Made by a program: the position numbers and the translations under genes. From positions 1 to 32,890 of IMG/VR virus record IMGVR_UViG_3300042691_022595: a stretch of 32,890 nucleotides of DNA; one strand, written 5' to 3'. The notes beneath the pieces were generated by a model, which worked only from the letters and a program-made list of their open reading frames with translations, ran no database searches and was not told where the DNA came from. The stretch comes from a virus. Each line of letters begins with the position of its first letter. Within the stretch, counting starts at the first letter, position 1. Below, piece by piece: positions 6,718-17,500 of the stretch.

Positions 6718-9700
6718 ATGACTTACTTTGACCACGTGAACGATGACCTGACCATGGGTGCCCTCACGGCCGGTGGTGCTAGTGCCATTGTTGACTCGCT
6801 CGGTCGTATCTGGAAGCCGTGGCTCCACCCGCGTGACCACAAGGGACGATTCATCCAAACCTTCGGGTCCGTGAAGTTCCGCACCAAGAAGGGCGGCGAG
6901 TTCAACGACGCTTCGGGTGTTGTCGAGAACATGGACCGCGACGGGTCGATCTGGGTCCGCATCGACAAGGCGCTCTCCCTCGACGCTTCGCAGAAGTTCC
7001 AACGTGGAGACCTCGTCCGCGTACGCAAGGAGGACATCGAGGTTTTCGACGCCAAGGCTCGAATTGCCCAGGGCCGCGGCGCGCAGGCGCTCCGTCGGGG
7101 CGAGCGAACCAGACTGGACAGCAACAAGAACTCGCTGCGGAAACTCGACCCCGAGCAGTACCCGGACGCCGGTCGCGTTGCTGACATTCTCCAGCAGGTG
7201 AATCAGGAGAACGGCGCTCTCAAGCAGATGAAAAACGCCAAGTCCCCTGACCAGGAGAAGATCGCGCAGAAGGGGGAAGTTATCTCTAACCTCCTCGAAG
7301 AGGCGGCGGACCTGCTCGACCAGATGCGTGGCGAAGGTCGTCAGGAGGGCGAAGAGTACGTTCCTGGGCAGGCTAACAAGGAACAGACGCTGCTTGATAA
7401 CGCGTTCAACACCGTCACCAAAGCACAGAGCGTTGTCGAAGGCGTGCCCAAGGCCCGCCAGCGCGACGCGGCTAGGGTTCAGGGTCGCCAGCAGGAGCGC
7501 GGCGGAGAGATTGGTCGTGGGGACCTCCCCGGCGCCGACACCGACGTGAACGTGTACAAGGACATTGACGGAAATGTCATTGAGAGTCCTGTCCTCGCCG
7601 AAATTAAGGCTGTTAAGGCTGACCGCGCCTCGCGAGGTGCACCCGTCCTCACCGACGAAGAGATCTACCAGGAGTTCATCGCTAACGACGGTCTCGTTGA
7701 GCCGCGTCAGGTGAATGGTATGGACCGAGTACGTGGTGCGTTCGCACGCGGCAAGGAAGCCCTCGCTGTTCGTTCGTTCACTGACAAGCGTGGAAGCAAG
7801 GTCGTTCCGGGATCGATCGTGCGCGTTGCCGCCGGTAGCGGGCGTGGTGGCGGTTTCGTTCGTCCCGAGTTCGTCGGTATGGTGCAAGGCCTCATGGTCG
7901 ACAAGTCGGCCGGTGGTCGGGTCTTTGCCAAGGTTCGTGACTACCGCCCCGAGTTCAAGGGAATGAGCAAGGCGAAGCACCAGGAGTACATCGCGTCGCT
8001 CCCCGAGGAAGAGCGCGAGAACGAGGCCAAGCGCCCCAAGTCCTACTTCACGGATGGATGGGGCACGTACACGCGCCTCACTTCCAACTCGCTCGAAGAC
8101 CTCTCCCCCACTGAGGACGCTAACTTCGTTGCGCTGATGGGTGGGCTCAAGGGTGAGTACGGCCTAACGATCGACGATCTGAGCGCCGCGATGATTGCAG
8201 TTGGAGGCGAGCGCCGCTTCGCTGGTGGCGAGGCTGGACGTCTATCGCAACTCCAGCGGTTTGGAGCGCTGGCGCAGAACCTCCGCCGCAAGGTGGACGG
8301 AAACGGGCGCGTCATCCAGCAGGGTGACTGGGTCTACGTACCGACTAGCGGGCAGTACGGGCAGGTCACGTACCTCGACCCGACCCGCTCCACGATTAGA
8401 GTTTCGCTCTACAACCAGCCTGGTGAGCCGATCCGCGTCTCCGCTAAGAAGGTTGCTTTCACCAGCGGCGCCAACGCGCGAGTGTTCGGTCGCTCTGATC
8501 TCGACGCTGCCAGCGGAGTTGGCCGCTATGCGCCGACGCGCCAGGAAGCCGCAGACGTCGCTCGGCGTAACGGACTTGACGACATTGCCGACGCTGTCGA
8601 GTCTGGCGCAACCGGCAAGGATCTGCTCTCGGTCTTCGAGAACAGCGACCGCTGGATGCTACTGTCCACCCAGGCGATGAACCTGCGTGGTCGAATGTAC
8701 GACCGCGGACAGCGTGGACTCGGTATTGACCCCGAAGACTCGAGCGCCCTCCTGGACGCATCGATCCTCGGTGCGGCGATGGCCGAACTCTTCCGCAAGG
8801 ACGACTCGACGCCTAAGGTGGAGGTCGTCGTTCCCGATAGCGCCCCTGAGTTTGACGTTCCCGCGATCCCGGACGGCGTTCTGCCTGAGGGCGCCGACCT
8901 CGGAGACGGACAGATCGTTGCGAATCCTGAGGATGAGAACTCGGTCTTCCGCATCAACCCCGACGGCAGCATTGACCTGCTCGAGATTGACCCCGAGACG
9001 GGCGAAGTTTTTGAGACGCCTGATCTCCAGTTCGGTGGTCCCGCAAAGGGCCCGTTGGCAGACGGTCAGGAGCCGCCTGCTGGATACGAGCGTCGTAGCA
9101 ACGGCGCTGGTGCGCGCGACACGTTCTACACGCCCGACGGACGCTTCAAGATCCAGGAGAACTCTCAGGGCGAACTCGGTGTTGTCGACGTTAGTGACGT
9201 GAACAACCCGCAGATCGTTGGCGTCGGCTCGGACTGGGACGAAGTTGGCTCGCTTATCGGCGATGTTAGTCCCGAGTCTGTTCCCTCGGCTGAGGCTAGT
9301 GGATCTCCTGAGGAGATCTACTCGGCGCGCGAAGATGCTGCACGTGCAGACCTCAGCGAGCGTCTCGGCACGGATGTCAGTGACATGTCGCGCGAGGAGA
9401 TCGTCAACACGCCTGAGTTTGCTGAGGCGGTACAGGGCGACGACTACTCGCAGATCGCGTTTGACTTCAACGAGATCGCAAACGCTGAGGCCGCGCAAGA
9501 GGCTCCGCCCTTTGAGGCCCCCGCTGCCGAGCCTGCCCCTGAGCCGGTCAACGTCCCAGAGCAGATTGGTCAGACCCCCGACTCCGTCGAGGCTCCCGCA
9601 GAAGTTCCGACCGACGGAAGCGTTGAGCGCGGAATCGTCGACAACCTATGGAACGTCCTTGACCGCATGGGAAGGGACGATCGGATCAGCCCGAAGACGA

Positions 9701-12700
9701 GGAGCGATACTCTCGACAACATCTCCGAGATGGAAGATGCTCTTGAGTCGGGTGACCTCGCGCAGTTCTACGCGTCCGCTGACAAGATCGTCCGCAATCC
9801 TGGTGTTCCGGCCCCGATCCGTGAGGGTCTGGCTCGTGACCTCGAGGCGCTGCGCCGCAACGGTGCGAGCGGAGAAGATGACGCGTCCCCAGATGTGCTT
9901 ACCGACCAGTTTGCCGACCAGTTGGTTCCCCTGGACTTCGAGCCGATCGACGGTATCGACGACATCGGTCTCGACGCTGCGCTCTTCCTCGAAGACCTCT
10001 TCGCCAACATGGGCTCATACCTGGCAGCGCGAATGGTCTTCGATGCAGCGGACGACAAGTTCTGGAACAGCACTAAGGGTCGCAAGAAGAACGAGGACCG
10101 CATCGCAGAGGCGAAGGAAATCCGCTCTGACCTCGAGAAGGCCATGACGAACGCCGACTTCTCCGAAGACGAGCGTCGTAACGCCGTCGACAACGCCCTC
10201 CAGCGCCTCAGACTATTCATGGGCCGCGGTGAGGGCGAAGACCGCGTCAGTGGGATCAACGCAGTCGGTCAGTTGATCGCGAGTAACAAGAGCGGCTACA
10301 GCGTCCGCGACGCCTCCATTGCGATTACGGACGACGAGGAACTGGTTGACGACATCGTGGACGTTCCCTGGGGTGACCGCCTCGGAGACGGTGAGACCGG
10401 CTACACAGTGGTTGACGGTGATGGAAACCAGATCACCGAAGGCTACGCCGCCGAGATTCCGGAGTCGCGTCTTGTGCTCGATCCCGAGACTCCCTTGACC
10501 CAAGAGCAGTTCGATGCGTGGTGGGAGACTGTCCCCGACGCCATGGTCGGCGAAGATGGGACCATCCCCTCGTTCTTCATCACCACCGATGAGGACGGGG
10601 CAACGACCATCAGCGTCGGCTTGTGGTCGGACACGGAGTCTGACGCACAGGCGCTCGCAGCAGAGAACGGCGACGTGTACTTCGACGCCGAGAGCAACTC
10701 CTGGTTCACTCCTCCGACTGAGGCGGATCTTCCGGAGTCGATCACTGAGGTCGAGGCCGCCGAGCGAGACCTCTACAACGCGATCTTTGACTACGAGAAG
10801 CCATTGAGTCGCGAGGCCCTGGACGATCAGGCGACTGAGATCAACGCGCTGAACGACGCGATCGAGACGGTCAAGAACGCCGAGACGGTCGAAGAGATTG
10901 ACGCCCTCGAGGCCGAGTACGGTGGTCCAGACCTCGGAGACAGTGTCGACGACTCCTACGCAGCGTACGTTGCGGCTCGCCGTGCTGAGGTCAGCGCGTC
11001 GGGTTCGGACGAGGGCTGGGTCGCAGAGGTCGACGGGAAGCCTGTGGCCGCCGTCCGAGTCGTTAGGGCCGAGAACGCCGACGAGGAAGACAAGTGGGAA
11101 GTCTATCTTGCCGACGAAGACTCTCCAGACGGGTATGGCGAGCCTCTCAAGGATATTGATGGGTTCCCGTACTCAGAGACCTACGAGGACGCAGTAGCCC
11201 GCGCCGAGGGCGTTGCAGACAGGGTCAGATCTGATGAAGCGGTTCCTTCTGGTGAAGCAGAGCCAGCGCCTGAGGCCGCCAAGCCGGAGCGCAAGAAGAA
11301 GGCCCCGAAGAGCCCGATCTCTCCCGCCGCCCGTAGTGCCATCTCGGACAACGCAGAGAGCATGGGACCTGAGGGTAACCGCCGACTGCGTGAACTTCTC
11401 GCTGGAGAGTACCCGCAGAGCGACGAGGACTGGGACCTCCTGGAGAATGCGGTCGACTCCGCCCTAGACTACGTCGACACACTGCTCGACCAGGGCAAGG
11501 AGCGCCTGGAGATGGACGGTATCGATGTCCCGACTCTGCGCGGCCAGCGCACGGCTCTCCGCTCGGCCTCGCGCAAGGTTATCGCTGCCCGTGACGCATC
11601 CGACACGGACGTTCCCGCCCCAACCCCCGAGGACCTCGACGAGGTCGACGTTACGGAGCCCGACACTGGTCGCGGAGTTCTCCCGCGCTTTGATGACGCG
11701 ATGACCACTAAGGCGCAGGAGAAGATCGACACCACAGGCGGCTACAGCATCGACTTGTCTACCGGACAGGACGAGTTCAACGAGGGCTACGCAGTGGCAC
11801 TCCCCGGACGCGAGAGCGACCGCTACGACCTTGAGGACTTCAACGAGAACGCGAAGACCTATACGAACTACTACATCACCCAGTACGAAAAGGACTTGGC
11901 CGAAGATGGAAAGGTTCTGGGGTTCTGGAAAGACGACGAAGACCGCGTGGTCATCGACGTCAGTGAGATGGTAGATGATCTTGAAGAGGCACTACAACTT
12001 GGTCGCGACCGCAACCAAGACGCAATCTGGGATAACAAGAACAAGAAGGAGATCCCAGTACCTAAGGACGGAGCACCTAGTGGCCCAGACACAGATCCTC
12101 AAGCCCCAGGAGGGGGAGACGATGGAGGACTTCCGCCTTCGGGTGGTGGAGACTCTGGCGGCGGCGGGACTCCTGACGGTGGGGGACGCGGCGGACCTGG
12201 CGGAGGAGCAGGACTGAGCAACGAGATCACCGCGGAGTCCATTGAGGGCGTCGAAGCGGTCGAACTCAGCGATCAGACCGAGGCACCGGAGTCGCCCCCA
12301 AAAGGCCCCGCCCCTGAGCGGTTCGTAGCCGCCGGGGGCACCTCGCTCGAGGACCGCGCCGCCAAGCAGGAGCAATACATCGGCGATGGAAACATCTCGC
12401 GCGAGGTCTTGCTTAGCGACCTCACAGGGAACATGACCTCTGAGGAGTGGGCCGCCGCGTTTGGTGGTGAGGGCACGGCAGAGGGACTGTCGTCGTGGCT
12501 CAAACTGCTTGAGCAGCCGTTCAGCCCGTACACTGTGGCCCTGGACGGCAATCCGACTGGGAACGTAGGCATTGCCCGCACGATTGCCTCGACCGTCCTG
12601 GCAGACATCCCTATCGACACCGATGTCCCCGAGTATCAGGCGATGCGTGAGGCAGCGAAGCAGACTCTCCTCGGAATCGACGGTCTCCAGGGCGCTGAAA

Positions 12701-14178
12701 AGGAAAGCCCGCTGAACGAGGCGGAGAAGAAGGCGCTCCTAGAGGCCCGCGCCGCGTACGCCGAATCCCTCAGTGACTCCGAGTCGCCTGCGTGGCTGCT
12801 GAGCCTCGCTCGGTGGCGGGTCGCGACCCTCGAGGCCGTGCTCGCGATCGACGACATCCAGCAGTCCCGACTCTGGGACTACCTCGACGAGTTCAAGGGT
12901 GACGGGGCATACCAGTCCTTGGACGCCGAGCGCAACGTCCGAGGGATCACGCGAGCGCTCCGCGAGCGCGTTGATTGGGTAAACCCGGCCGACTTCATGC
13001 CGACAGACGCGATGCCCGAGTTGGGGATCGGGGAGACGGCAGAGGGAGAGATCAGTCTCGACTCAGTTTCCAAGAGCCTGCTGCAAGCCGATGTCCTCGG
13101 CGTCGATCTATCTGAGGCCACAGGGATGCGCGCGCTGCTCGATGCGGTCGCGTCCGTTAACCGTCCAACGGGCGGACCACAACTAGGGATGTCAGGACCC
13201 GCTAACGGGCTTACGCTCAAGAACGGGATCCGCATCACCCCGCTCGAAGATGGCGAGGGGGGTGTCAACCAAGGACTCTCGTTCATGGTCGATGCTGGAG
13301 GCGAGCGCTTCTTCTTGAAATACGACTACACCGCCTCCGCCGCCGCTGAGGCCATTACCCCGAGGATCGTCAGATCGTTCGGTGGTCCATCCCCCCGCGT
13401 CGTCCCGCTGAGTGTGGACTACGGAGACCTCGAGACGTACAGTCTCAACGATCGCCAGCGCGACGAGGAGCGTACCCTCCCACGGCTCCCGTTCCTCCAG
13501 GAGATGGCGGGTAAGTCCCTCGGGGAGGACTGGAACACGGTAGGTCAGTTGATGTCCAGTGAGCAGGCTGCTGAGGACATCAACTGGCAGATCGAAGAGA
13601 TGCTCGGCGACCCGAGTACTCCCGCCGCTCTCGACTTTGCGTCCAACCTGCTCCAGAGCCTGTTCGCGAACGTCGTGGCTATGCGCTGGGACACTCACGA
13701 CGGGAACGTCATGGTTGCCGAGGACGAAGGCGCAGATGGGGACACCGCGCGTATCAAGGTCGTTCCCATTGACAACGGGCTATCCGTTCCCTGGCTTACC
13801 ATGCCTGGACGCACTCCCGCACCCGATAACATCCCGCAGTTTGCGAGAATGATGGTGGGATCACGGGCGGGCGCGCTGGTAGGAGAGTTTGCTCAGTCAA
13901 CTACCACGGCAAACCTAACGGCTCTGCAAGACTCCCTGTCCGAGTGGGCAGACAGCCTCCGTGAGTGGATCAAGACCCGCGCCTTGACAGATATCAAGGA
14001 TGGCGGTATCCTCGCAGGAAGCAAGATGGATAAGTACACCAAGTTGTGGCTCCAAGAAGCCGCGGCACTCTCCAACGAGGAGTGGTGGGACATCCTGATT
14101 GATCTTAATCTCGGTGATCCGTTCGCTGGGTACGGGGACCTGTTCAACCTCATCGACCGAAAGGAGTCCGTGCTATGA
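6718..14178 (+). CDS. Giant multidomain head/ejection protein with C-terminal kinase-like domain
   Basis: This 2486-aa protein is encoded where phages often place MuF-type minor head proteins. Near the N-terminus is an HPRDHKGRF motif (H37-F45) and an SH3/KOW-like beta segment (to ~110), related to modules in the protease at 14537. Coiled-coil and acidic helical regions follow, with further small beta segments (around 395-430 and 535-580), Pro/Glu/Ala-rich linkers (~920-965) and a Gly-rich linker (~1795-1835). The last ~320 residues look like a kinase fold: FFLKYD (K2201), possible helix-C E2211, a WDTHDGNVMV loop (D2325, H2327, N2330) and PIDNG (D2352), as in PI3/4-kinase or HipA-like enzymes. 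The substrate is unknown. It is ATGA-coupled to the next gene. A classical MuF domain was not recognised. That it is packaged in the head is inferred. Confidence 0.8.
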   Translation: MTYFDHVNDDLTMGALTAGGASAIVDSLGRIWKPWLHPRDHKGRFIQTFGSVKFRTKKGGEFNDASGVVENMDRDGSIWVRIDKALSLDASQKFQRGDLVRVRKEDIEVFDAKARIAQGRGAQALRRGERTRLDSNKNSLRKLDPEQYPDAGRVADILQQVNQENGALKQMKNAKSPDQEKIAQKGEVISNLLEEAADLLDQMRGEGRQEGEEYVPGQANKEQTLLDNAFNTVTKAQSVVEGVPKARQRDAARVQGRQQERGGEIGRGDLPGADTDVNVYKDIDGNVIESPVLAEIKAVKADRASRGAPVLTDEEIYQEFIANDGLVEPRQVNGMDRVRGAFARGKEALAVRSFTDKRGSKVVPGSIVRVAAGSGRGGGFVRPEFVGMVQGLMVDKSAGGRVFAKVRDYRPEFKGMSKAKHQEYIASLPEEERENEAKRPKSYFTDGWGTYTRLTSNSLEDLSPTEDANFVALMGGLKGEYGLTIDDLSAAMIAVGGERRFAGGEAGRLSQLQRFGALAQNLRRKVDGNGRVIQQGDWVYVPTSGQYGQVTYLDPTRSTIRVSLYNQPGEPIRVSAKKVAFTSGANARVFGRSDLDAASGVGRYAPTRQEAADVARRNGLDDIADAVESGATGKDLLSVFENSDRWMLLSTQAMNLRGRMYDRGQRGLGIDPEDSSALLDASILGAAMAELFRKDDSTPKVEVVVPDSAPEFDVPAIPDGVLPEGADLGDGQIVANPEDENSVFRINPDGSIDLLEIDPETGEVFETPDLQFGGPAKGPLADGQEPPAGYERRSNGAGARDTFYTPDGRFKIQENSQGELGVVDVSDVNNPQIVGVGSDWDEVGSLIGDVSPESVPSAEASGSPEEIYSAREDAARADLSERLGTDVSDMSREEIVNTPEFAEAVQGDDYSQIAFDFNEIANAEAAQEAPPFEAPAAEPAPEPVNVPEQIGQTPDSVEAPAEVPTDGSVERGIVDNLWNVLDRMGRDDRISPKTRSDTLDNISEMEDALESGDLAQFYASADKIVRNPGVPAPIREGLARDLEALRRNGASGEDDASPDVLTDQFADQLVPLDFEPIDGIDDIGLDAALFLEDLFANMGSYLAARMVFDAADDKFWNSTKGRKKNEDRIAEAKEIRSDLEKAMTNADFSEDERRNAVDNALQRLRLFMGRGEGEDRVSGINAVGQLIASNKSGYSVRDASIAITDDEELVDDIVDVPWGDRLGDGETGYTVVDGDGNQITEGYAAEIPESRLVLDPETPLTQEQFDAWWETVPDAMVGEDGTIPSFFITTDEDGATTISVGLWSDTESDAQALAAENGDVYFDAESNSWFTPPTEADLPESITEVEAAERDLYNAIFDYEKPLSREALDDQATEINALNDAIETVKNAETVEEIDALEAEYGGPDLGDSVDDSYAAYVAARRAEVSASGSDEGWVAEVDGKPVAAVRVVRAENADEEDKWEVYLADEDSPDGYGEPLKDIDGFPYSETYEDAVARAEGVADRVRSDEAVPSGEAEPAPEAAKPERKKKAPKSPISPAARSAISDNAESMGPEGNRRLRELLAGEYPQSDEDWDLLENAVDSALDYVDTLLDQGKERLEMDGIDVPTLRGQRTALRSASRKVIAARDASDTDVPAPTPEDLDEVDVTEPDTGRGVLPRFDDAMTTKAQEKIDTTGGYSIDLSTGQDEFNEGYAVALPGRESDRYDLEDFNENAKTYTNYYITQYEKDLAEDGKVLGFWKDDEDRVVIDVSEMVDDLEEALQLGRDRNQDAIWDNKNKKEIPVPKDGAPSGPDTDPQAPGGGDDGGLPPSGGGDSGGGGTPDGGGRGGPGGGAGLSNEITAESIEGVEAVELSDQTEAPESPPKGPAPERFVAAGGTSLEDRAAKQEQYIGDGNISREVLLSDLTGNMTSEEWAAAFGGEGTAEGLSSWLKLLEQPFSPYTVALDGNPTGNVGIARTIASTVLADIPIDTDVPEYQAMREAAKQTLLGIDGLQGAEKESPLNEAEKKALLEARAAYAESLSDSESPAWLLSLARWRVATLEAVLAIDDIQQSRLWDYLDEFKGDGAYQSLDAERNVRGITRALRERVDWVNPADFMPTDAMPELGIGETAEGEISLDSVSKSLLQADVLGVDLSEATGMRALLDAVASVNRPTGGPQLGMSGPANGLTLKNGIRITPLEDGEGGVNQGLSFMVDAGGERFFLKYDYTASAAAEAITPRIVRSFGGPSPRVVPLSVDYGDLETYSLNDRQRDEERTLPRLPFLQEMAGKSLGEDWNTVGQLMSSEQAAEDINWQIEEMLGDPSTPAALDFASNLLQSLFANVVAMRWDTHDGNVMVAEDEGADGDTARIKVVPIDNGLSVPWLTMPGRTPAPDNIPQFARMMVGSRAGALVGEFAQSTTTANLTALQDSLSEWADSLREWIKTRALTDIKDGGILAGSKMDKYTKLWLQEAAALSNEEWWDILIDLNLGDPFAGYGDLFNLIDRKESVL

Positions 14179-14471
14179 CCATCCACATGACCATCCTGAG
14201 CACCACCCCTGACGGGGCCAACCCCATCGCGGCGGTTGCTACCGACGGGCAGTCCTTGCAACTTGTGGGGAACCTCGCCGTCGACCAACTCAATGACGCC
14301 GACAAGACCTACCTCAAGTCCTTGCTGACCGCTGGTGGGCGCCCGCTCGATATCGCCGCCTTGTTCACACGAGGACGAAACGTCTCCCTCAGTGGGGACT
14401 TCGAGTACGCCACCGTCACTGAGGCCGCCGAGGCTGCAAAGGGCGTTATCGACATCATCCAGGGACGCTAA
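14175..14471 (+). CDS. Small protein coupled to the giant kinase-like protein
   Basis: This 98-aa protein starts at the ATG at 14175 inside the stop of the giant gene (ATGA). It has no membrane segment. The sequence alternates strands and helices: IAAVATDGQSLQLVGNL, then a helix DADKTYLKSLLTAGG, then FTRGRNVSLSGDFEYATV and a final helix. The family is not recognised. Tight coupling suggests it is made together with the giant protein and may be its partner, such as a chaperone, head-loading factor or inhibitor of the kinase-like domain; none of these is shown by the sequence. It is followed by a promoter/hairpin region and the protease gene. Confidence 0.65.
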   Translation: MTIHMTILSTTPDGANPIAAVATDGQSLQLVGNLAVDQLNDADKTYLKSLLTAGGRPLDIAALFTRGRNVSLSGDFEYATVTEAAEAAKGVIDIIQGR

Positions 14472-14478
14472 CTCACGT

Positions 14479-14536
14479 TCACGCACACCCATCGAGTAGG
14501 CTAAACTGGTCTCCTCAGACTTCTTAGGAGACCCAC
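14479..14536 (+). promoter_or_regulatory. Promoter overlapping an SD-sequestering hairpin
   Basis: TTCACG (14479-14484), a 17-base spacer and TAAACT (14502-14507) form a plausible promoter; TAGGCT at 14497-14502 is an alternative -10. Directly downstream is a perfect 8-bp inverted repeat, 14508-14515 with 14526-14533, separated by a 10-base loop. The right arm contains the AGGAG ribosome site (14526-14530) for the ATG at 14537. Transcription from the TAAACT box would start near 14514, removing most of the left arm. Confidence 0.5.
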
Positions 14537-17500
14537 ATGCAGTATCTCGGACGCACGGGCGACTGGGCCGCGTACCAGCACGAAGACCGCACGGTCTTTG
14601 TTAACGTGAATACGCTGGACGCGACGGACCCGATCGAGCCCTCTCTCGTGGCGGCTGGTGCTGAGACTTTTGTGGTCCACGAGGAGGGGCTCGAGGTCGA
14701 GAACTCCGCCCGTCAATCCTTTATTGGTCCCTCGCTGTTCTCTGAGGAGTTCGGCGAAAACACCATGATTCGTGTCCCCTCTGGGGTTCGTGCAGCCGCC
14801 AAGCGCGCCATCGAATGGCGACGGGTGTACGAGCGAGGCGGTACGGATGTCGGTCTCGCTACCGCACGTCTGCTGGCTTCCCACGACAAGATCAGCCTCA
14901 AGAAGGTCCGCCACATCGCCAAGTACTTCCCCCGCCACACAGTGGACAAGAAGGCAACAGGCTGGAAGTCTGGGCAGGAAGGGTTCCCAACCGCCGGACG
15001 GATCGCGTGGGATCTCTGGGGTGGGGATGCTGCTGAGCGTTGGGCGTCAAGTCAGGTAAGCAAGGCTGATCGTCGCGTCCTCTCCGGGATCACCGCGGCT
15101 GCTGCTGCGGCTGACCTCGTCAACGACTCTGATCTCGTCGAGGACGATGCGGCCGGGTCTGTCCCGCACGCCTTCCACCCCTCGATTCAGCAGCCGTACG
15201 CCTGCACCTACTGCTTGAACAGCCCAACGAACCCGATCCACGATGACGCCGCGGTGAACTACGCGCTAGAGAGCATCAACCCGGACTGGGCGCACTTGTT
15301 CTCGGAGAGCCCTACCGACGAAGAAGTCTGCGACGTTTGTGGACAGGATGCGAGCGCATGGCAGCACCAGCACGCCAATGCTGCGGTGCGGATCACCAAC
15401 CCAGGTGACTTCGAGTACCAGAAGAGCCTTACTCAGGACGTCCCAGAAGAGGCGCCCATCGCTGCGTCCGCCTACGTGCTCAACATGGACGCGATCTCGC
15501 GCGCTCAGGCCAGCATCGAGAGCGCCCTACACCCCGACTTCGATCACTACATCACGGTCGCGCCCAACGACCCCATGATCGCCACTGGGCTGTACAAGCA
15601 GGTTGGCGAGACGTGGTACGAGTGGAGCGCGCTCGCCACCCGTTGGCTCAAGTCCAACCCCGCTGGTCCGGTCTATCTCGTCGACGTGGATGCCGAGACC
15701 GCTCAGTTTGTGCTGAACGGCCTCCAGGACTTCGGAACGCCGGTCGACCTTCGCCTGCTTGATCCGGAGGAGTACGCGCTGCACCAGGAGTCGATGTCTG
15801 GACTCGACTGGGACTTCATCGACACGCTGCTTGAGACCGCTCCCGAGTTCGGGATCATCGCCGCCGCTGGAGACGGGGAGTACACCCCTGAGGAGCGCGC
15901 CGAAAATGCCAAGCGGCAGGTGCGAGACGCCAACGGTCGATTTGCTCGCTCGAACGACTCGGTGTACCTGCCAGACGGCACTCCTGGGAAGATCAGTAAG
16001 ATCAACCCGGACACGAAGGAAGTCACTGTGGTCTCGGACATCGACGGCACGGAGACGACGATCTCGGCCAAGGAGATCGAGATCCAGAACAACCAGCCTC
16101 CGAGCAAGTTGGACCTCGACGCGATCCGTGCAATCCCTCGCGCCACGCGTATCACCCCCAAGGCGTTTATCGACAACCTTCTCCCCCCGATGGACGCTGG
16201 CGCTATCGCCCAGGTCATCAAGGACTACAGCGCCTACATCGCAAAGGAGCGCAATCTCAACATTGAGGCCTTTGCGCTCAAGGTCGTTGACGTTGATGGG
16301 GTCCCGGTCTACAAGACTCTCGAGGGATCGGAGATTCCTCCGATCTACCTGGCGCTGGTCGATGAGGATGACAACTCCGCCATCCTCGACATGATCGCGA
16401 TCATCCCCGCATCCGAGGAGGGTGCGGAGGTTCGCACGGTGCGTCGGACGAACCTCGGATGGGAGATCGACAACGAGATCCGGGATGAACTTCTCAGCAG
16501 CGTTCCGCCCGCTGTGGTCGCCCTTAAGGACGACCAGATCGCCGACACGGAGGCTCAAATTGTTGAGTGGTACTCCGCGAACGGCTCCGATGTCTCCCCC
16601 GAAGCGGCAGAAGCGTCTCTGTACGACCGCTACGGAACGCTAATCGCCGCAGGAGGTGCTGACCGGAACCGAGGCAATGCCGAAGAACTGCGGCGGTACT
16701 GGCTCACTGGTAAGGGTGCTGCAAAGATTCGCTGGAACACGCCAGGTGACTGGAAGCGCTGCTACAAGCACCTCGCGAAGTACATGGGTCCGCGAGCCAA
16801 GGGCTACTGCTCGCTTCGTCACAAGGAGGCGACAGGGGTCTGGCCGGGGGACAAGACAAACGTCGGCAAGAAGATGCGCACCGCGAGCAACGCAGGTAAC
16901 ATGTTCTTCACCCCGGGTGACCTGTTTGACCTGCGCCCTGTGGACAAGGTCTTGTCTCTGGTCGCCTCTGGTGTCGGCGTCTACGACGACGAGATGCTCC
17001 CCGAGATTCCGCAGGAAGTCGCTTTGGAGAGCACTGGCCTTCCCTTCGTGATCCCGGTGGTGGCTCCGGTCAACATCGAGTCCGGAGACGGGCGCCTGAT
17101 CCACCCGATGGCGCTGTCCTTCCGCGATCTTCCGCTCCCGCTTATGTGGCAGATCAAGACGGGCGCCGGACACGATGGCGCTGTCGTCGTCGGACGCATC
17201 GACTCGATCGATGTGCTCGAGAACGGCGGCCTCGGAAACGCTCGCGGTGTCTTCGACACTAACCCCTACGCCCGGGAAGCCGAGCGCATGGTGGATAACG
17301 GATTCTTGAACGGTGTCTCTGTCGACCTCGACAAGTTCCGGGCAGTGAGCAAGGCAAACGCTGACGAGGCGAGTGTCGAAGGCGAGACCCGCATTTCCAA
17401 TGACAAGACGGAGATCGAAGAAGGACGCGTCATGGGCATCACCATTGTGCCTAAGCCCGCTTTCCAAGAGTGCCGCATTTACATCGACAGGACCGCAACT

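Noticed and set aside
6667-7980. 437-codon minus-strand ORF opposite the giant gene
   Set aside because: No promoter or ribosome site and no known motif. It arises from GC-rich third positions of the plus-strand gene.
6718-14178. Classical MuF domain in the giant protein
   Set aside because: Expected by position, but I could not find its sequence pattern, so only the location is noted.
15527-16558. 343-codon minus-strand ORF opposite the protease gene
   Set aside because: Shadow of the protease reading frame; no start signals and charged low-complexity sequence.
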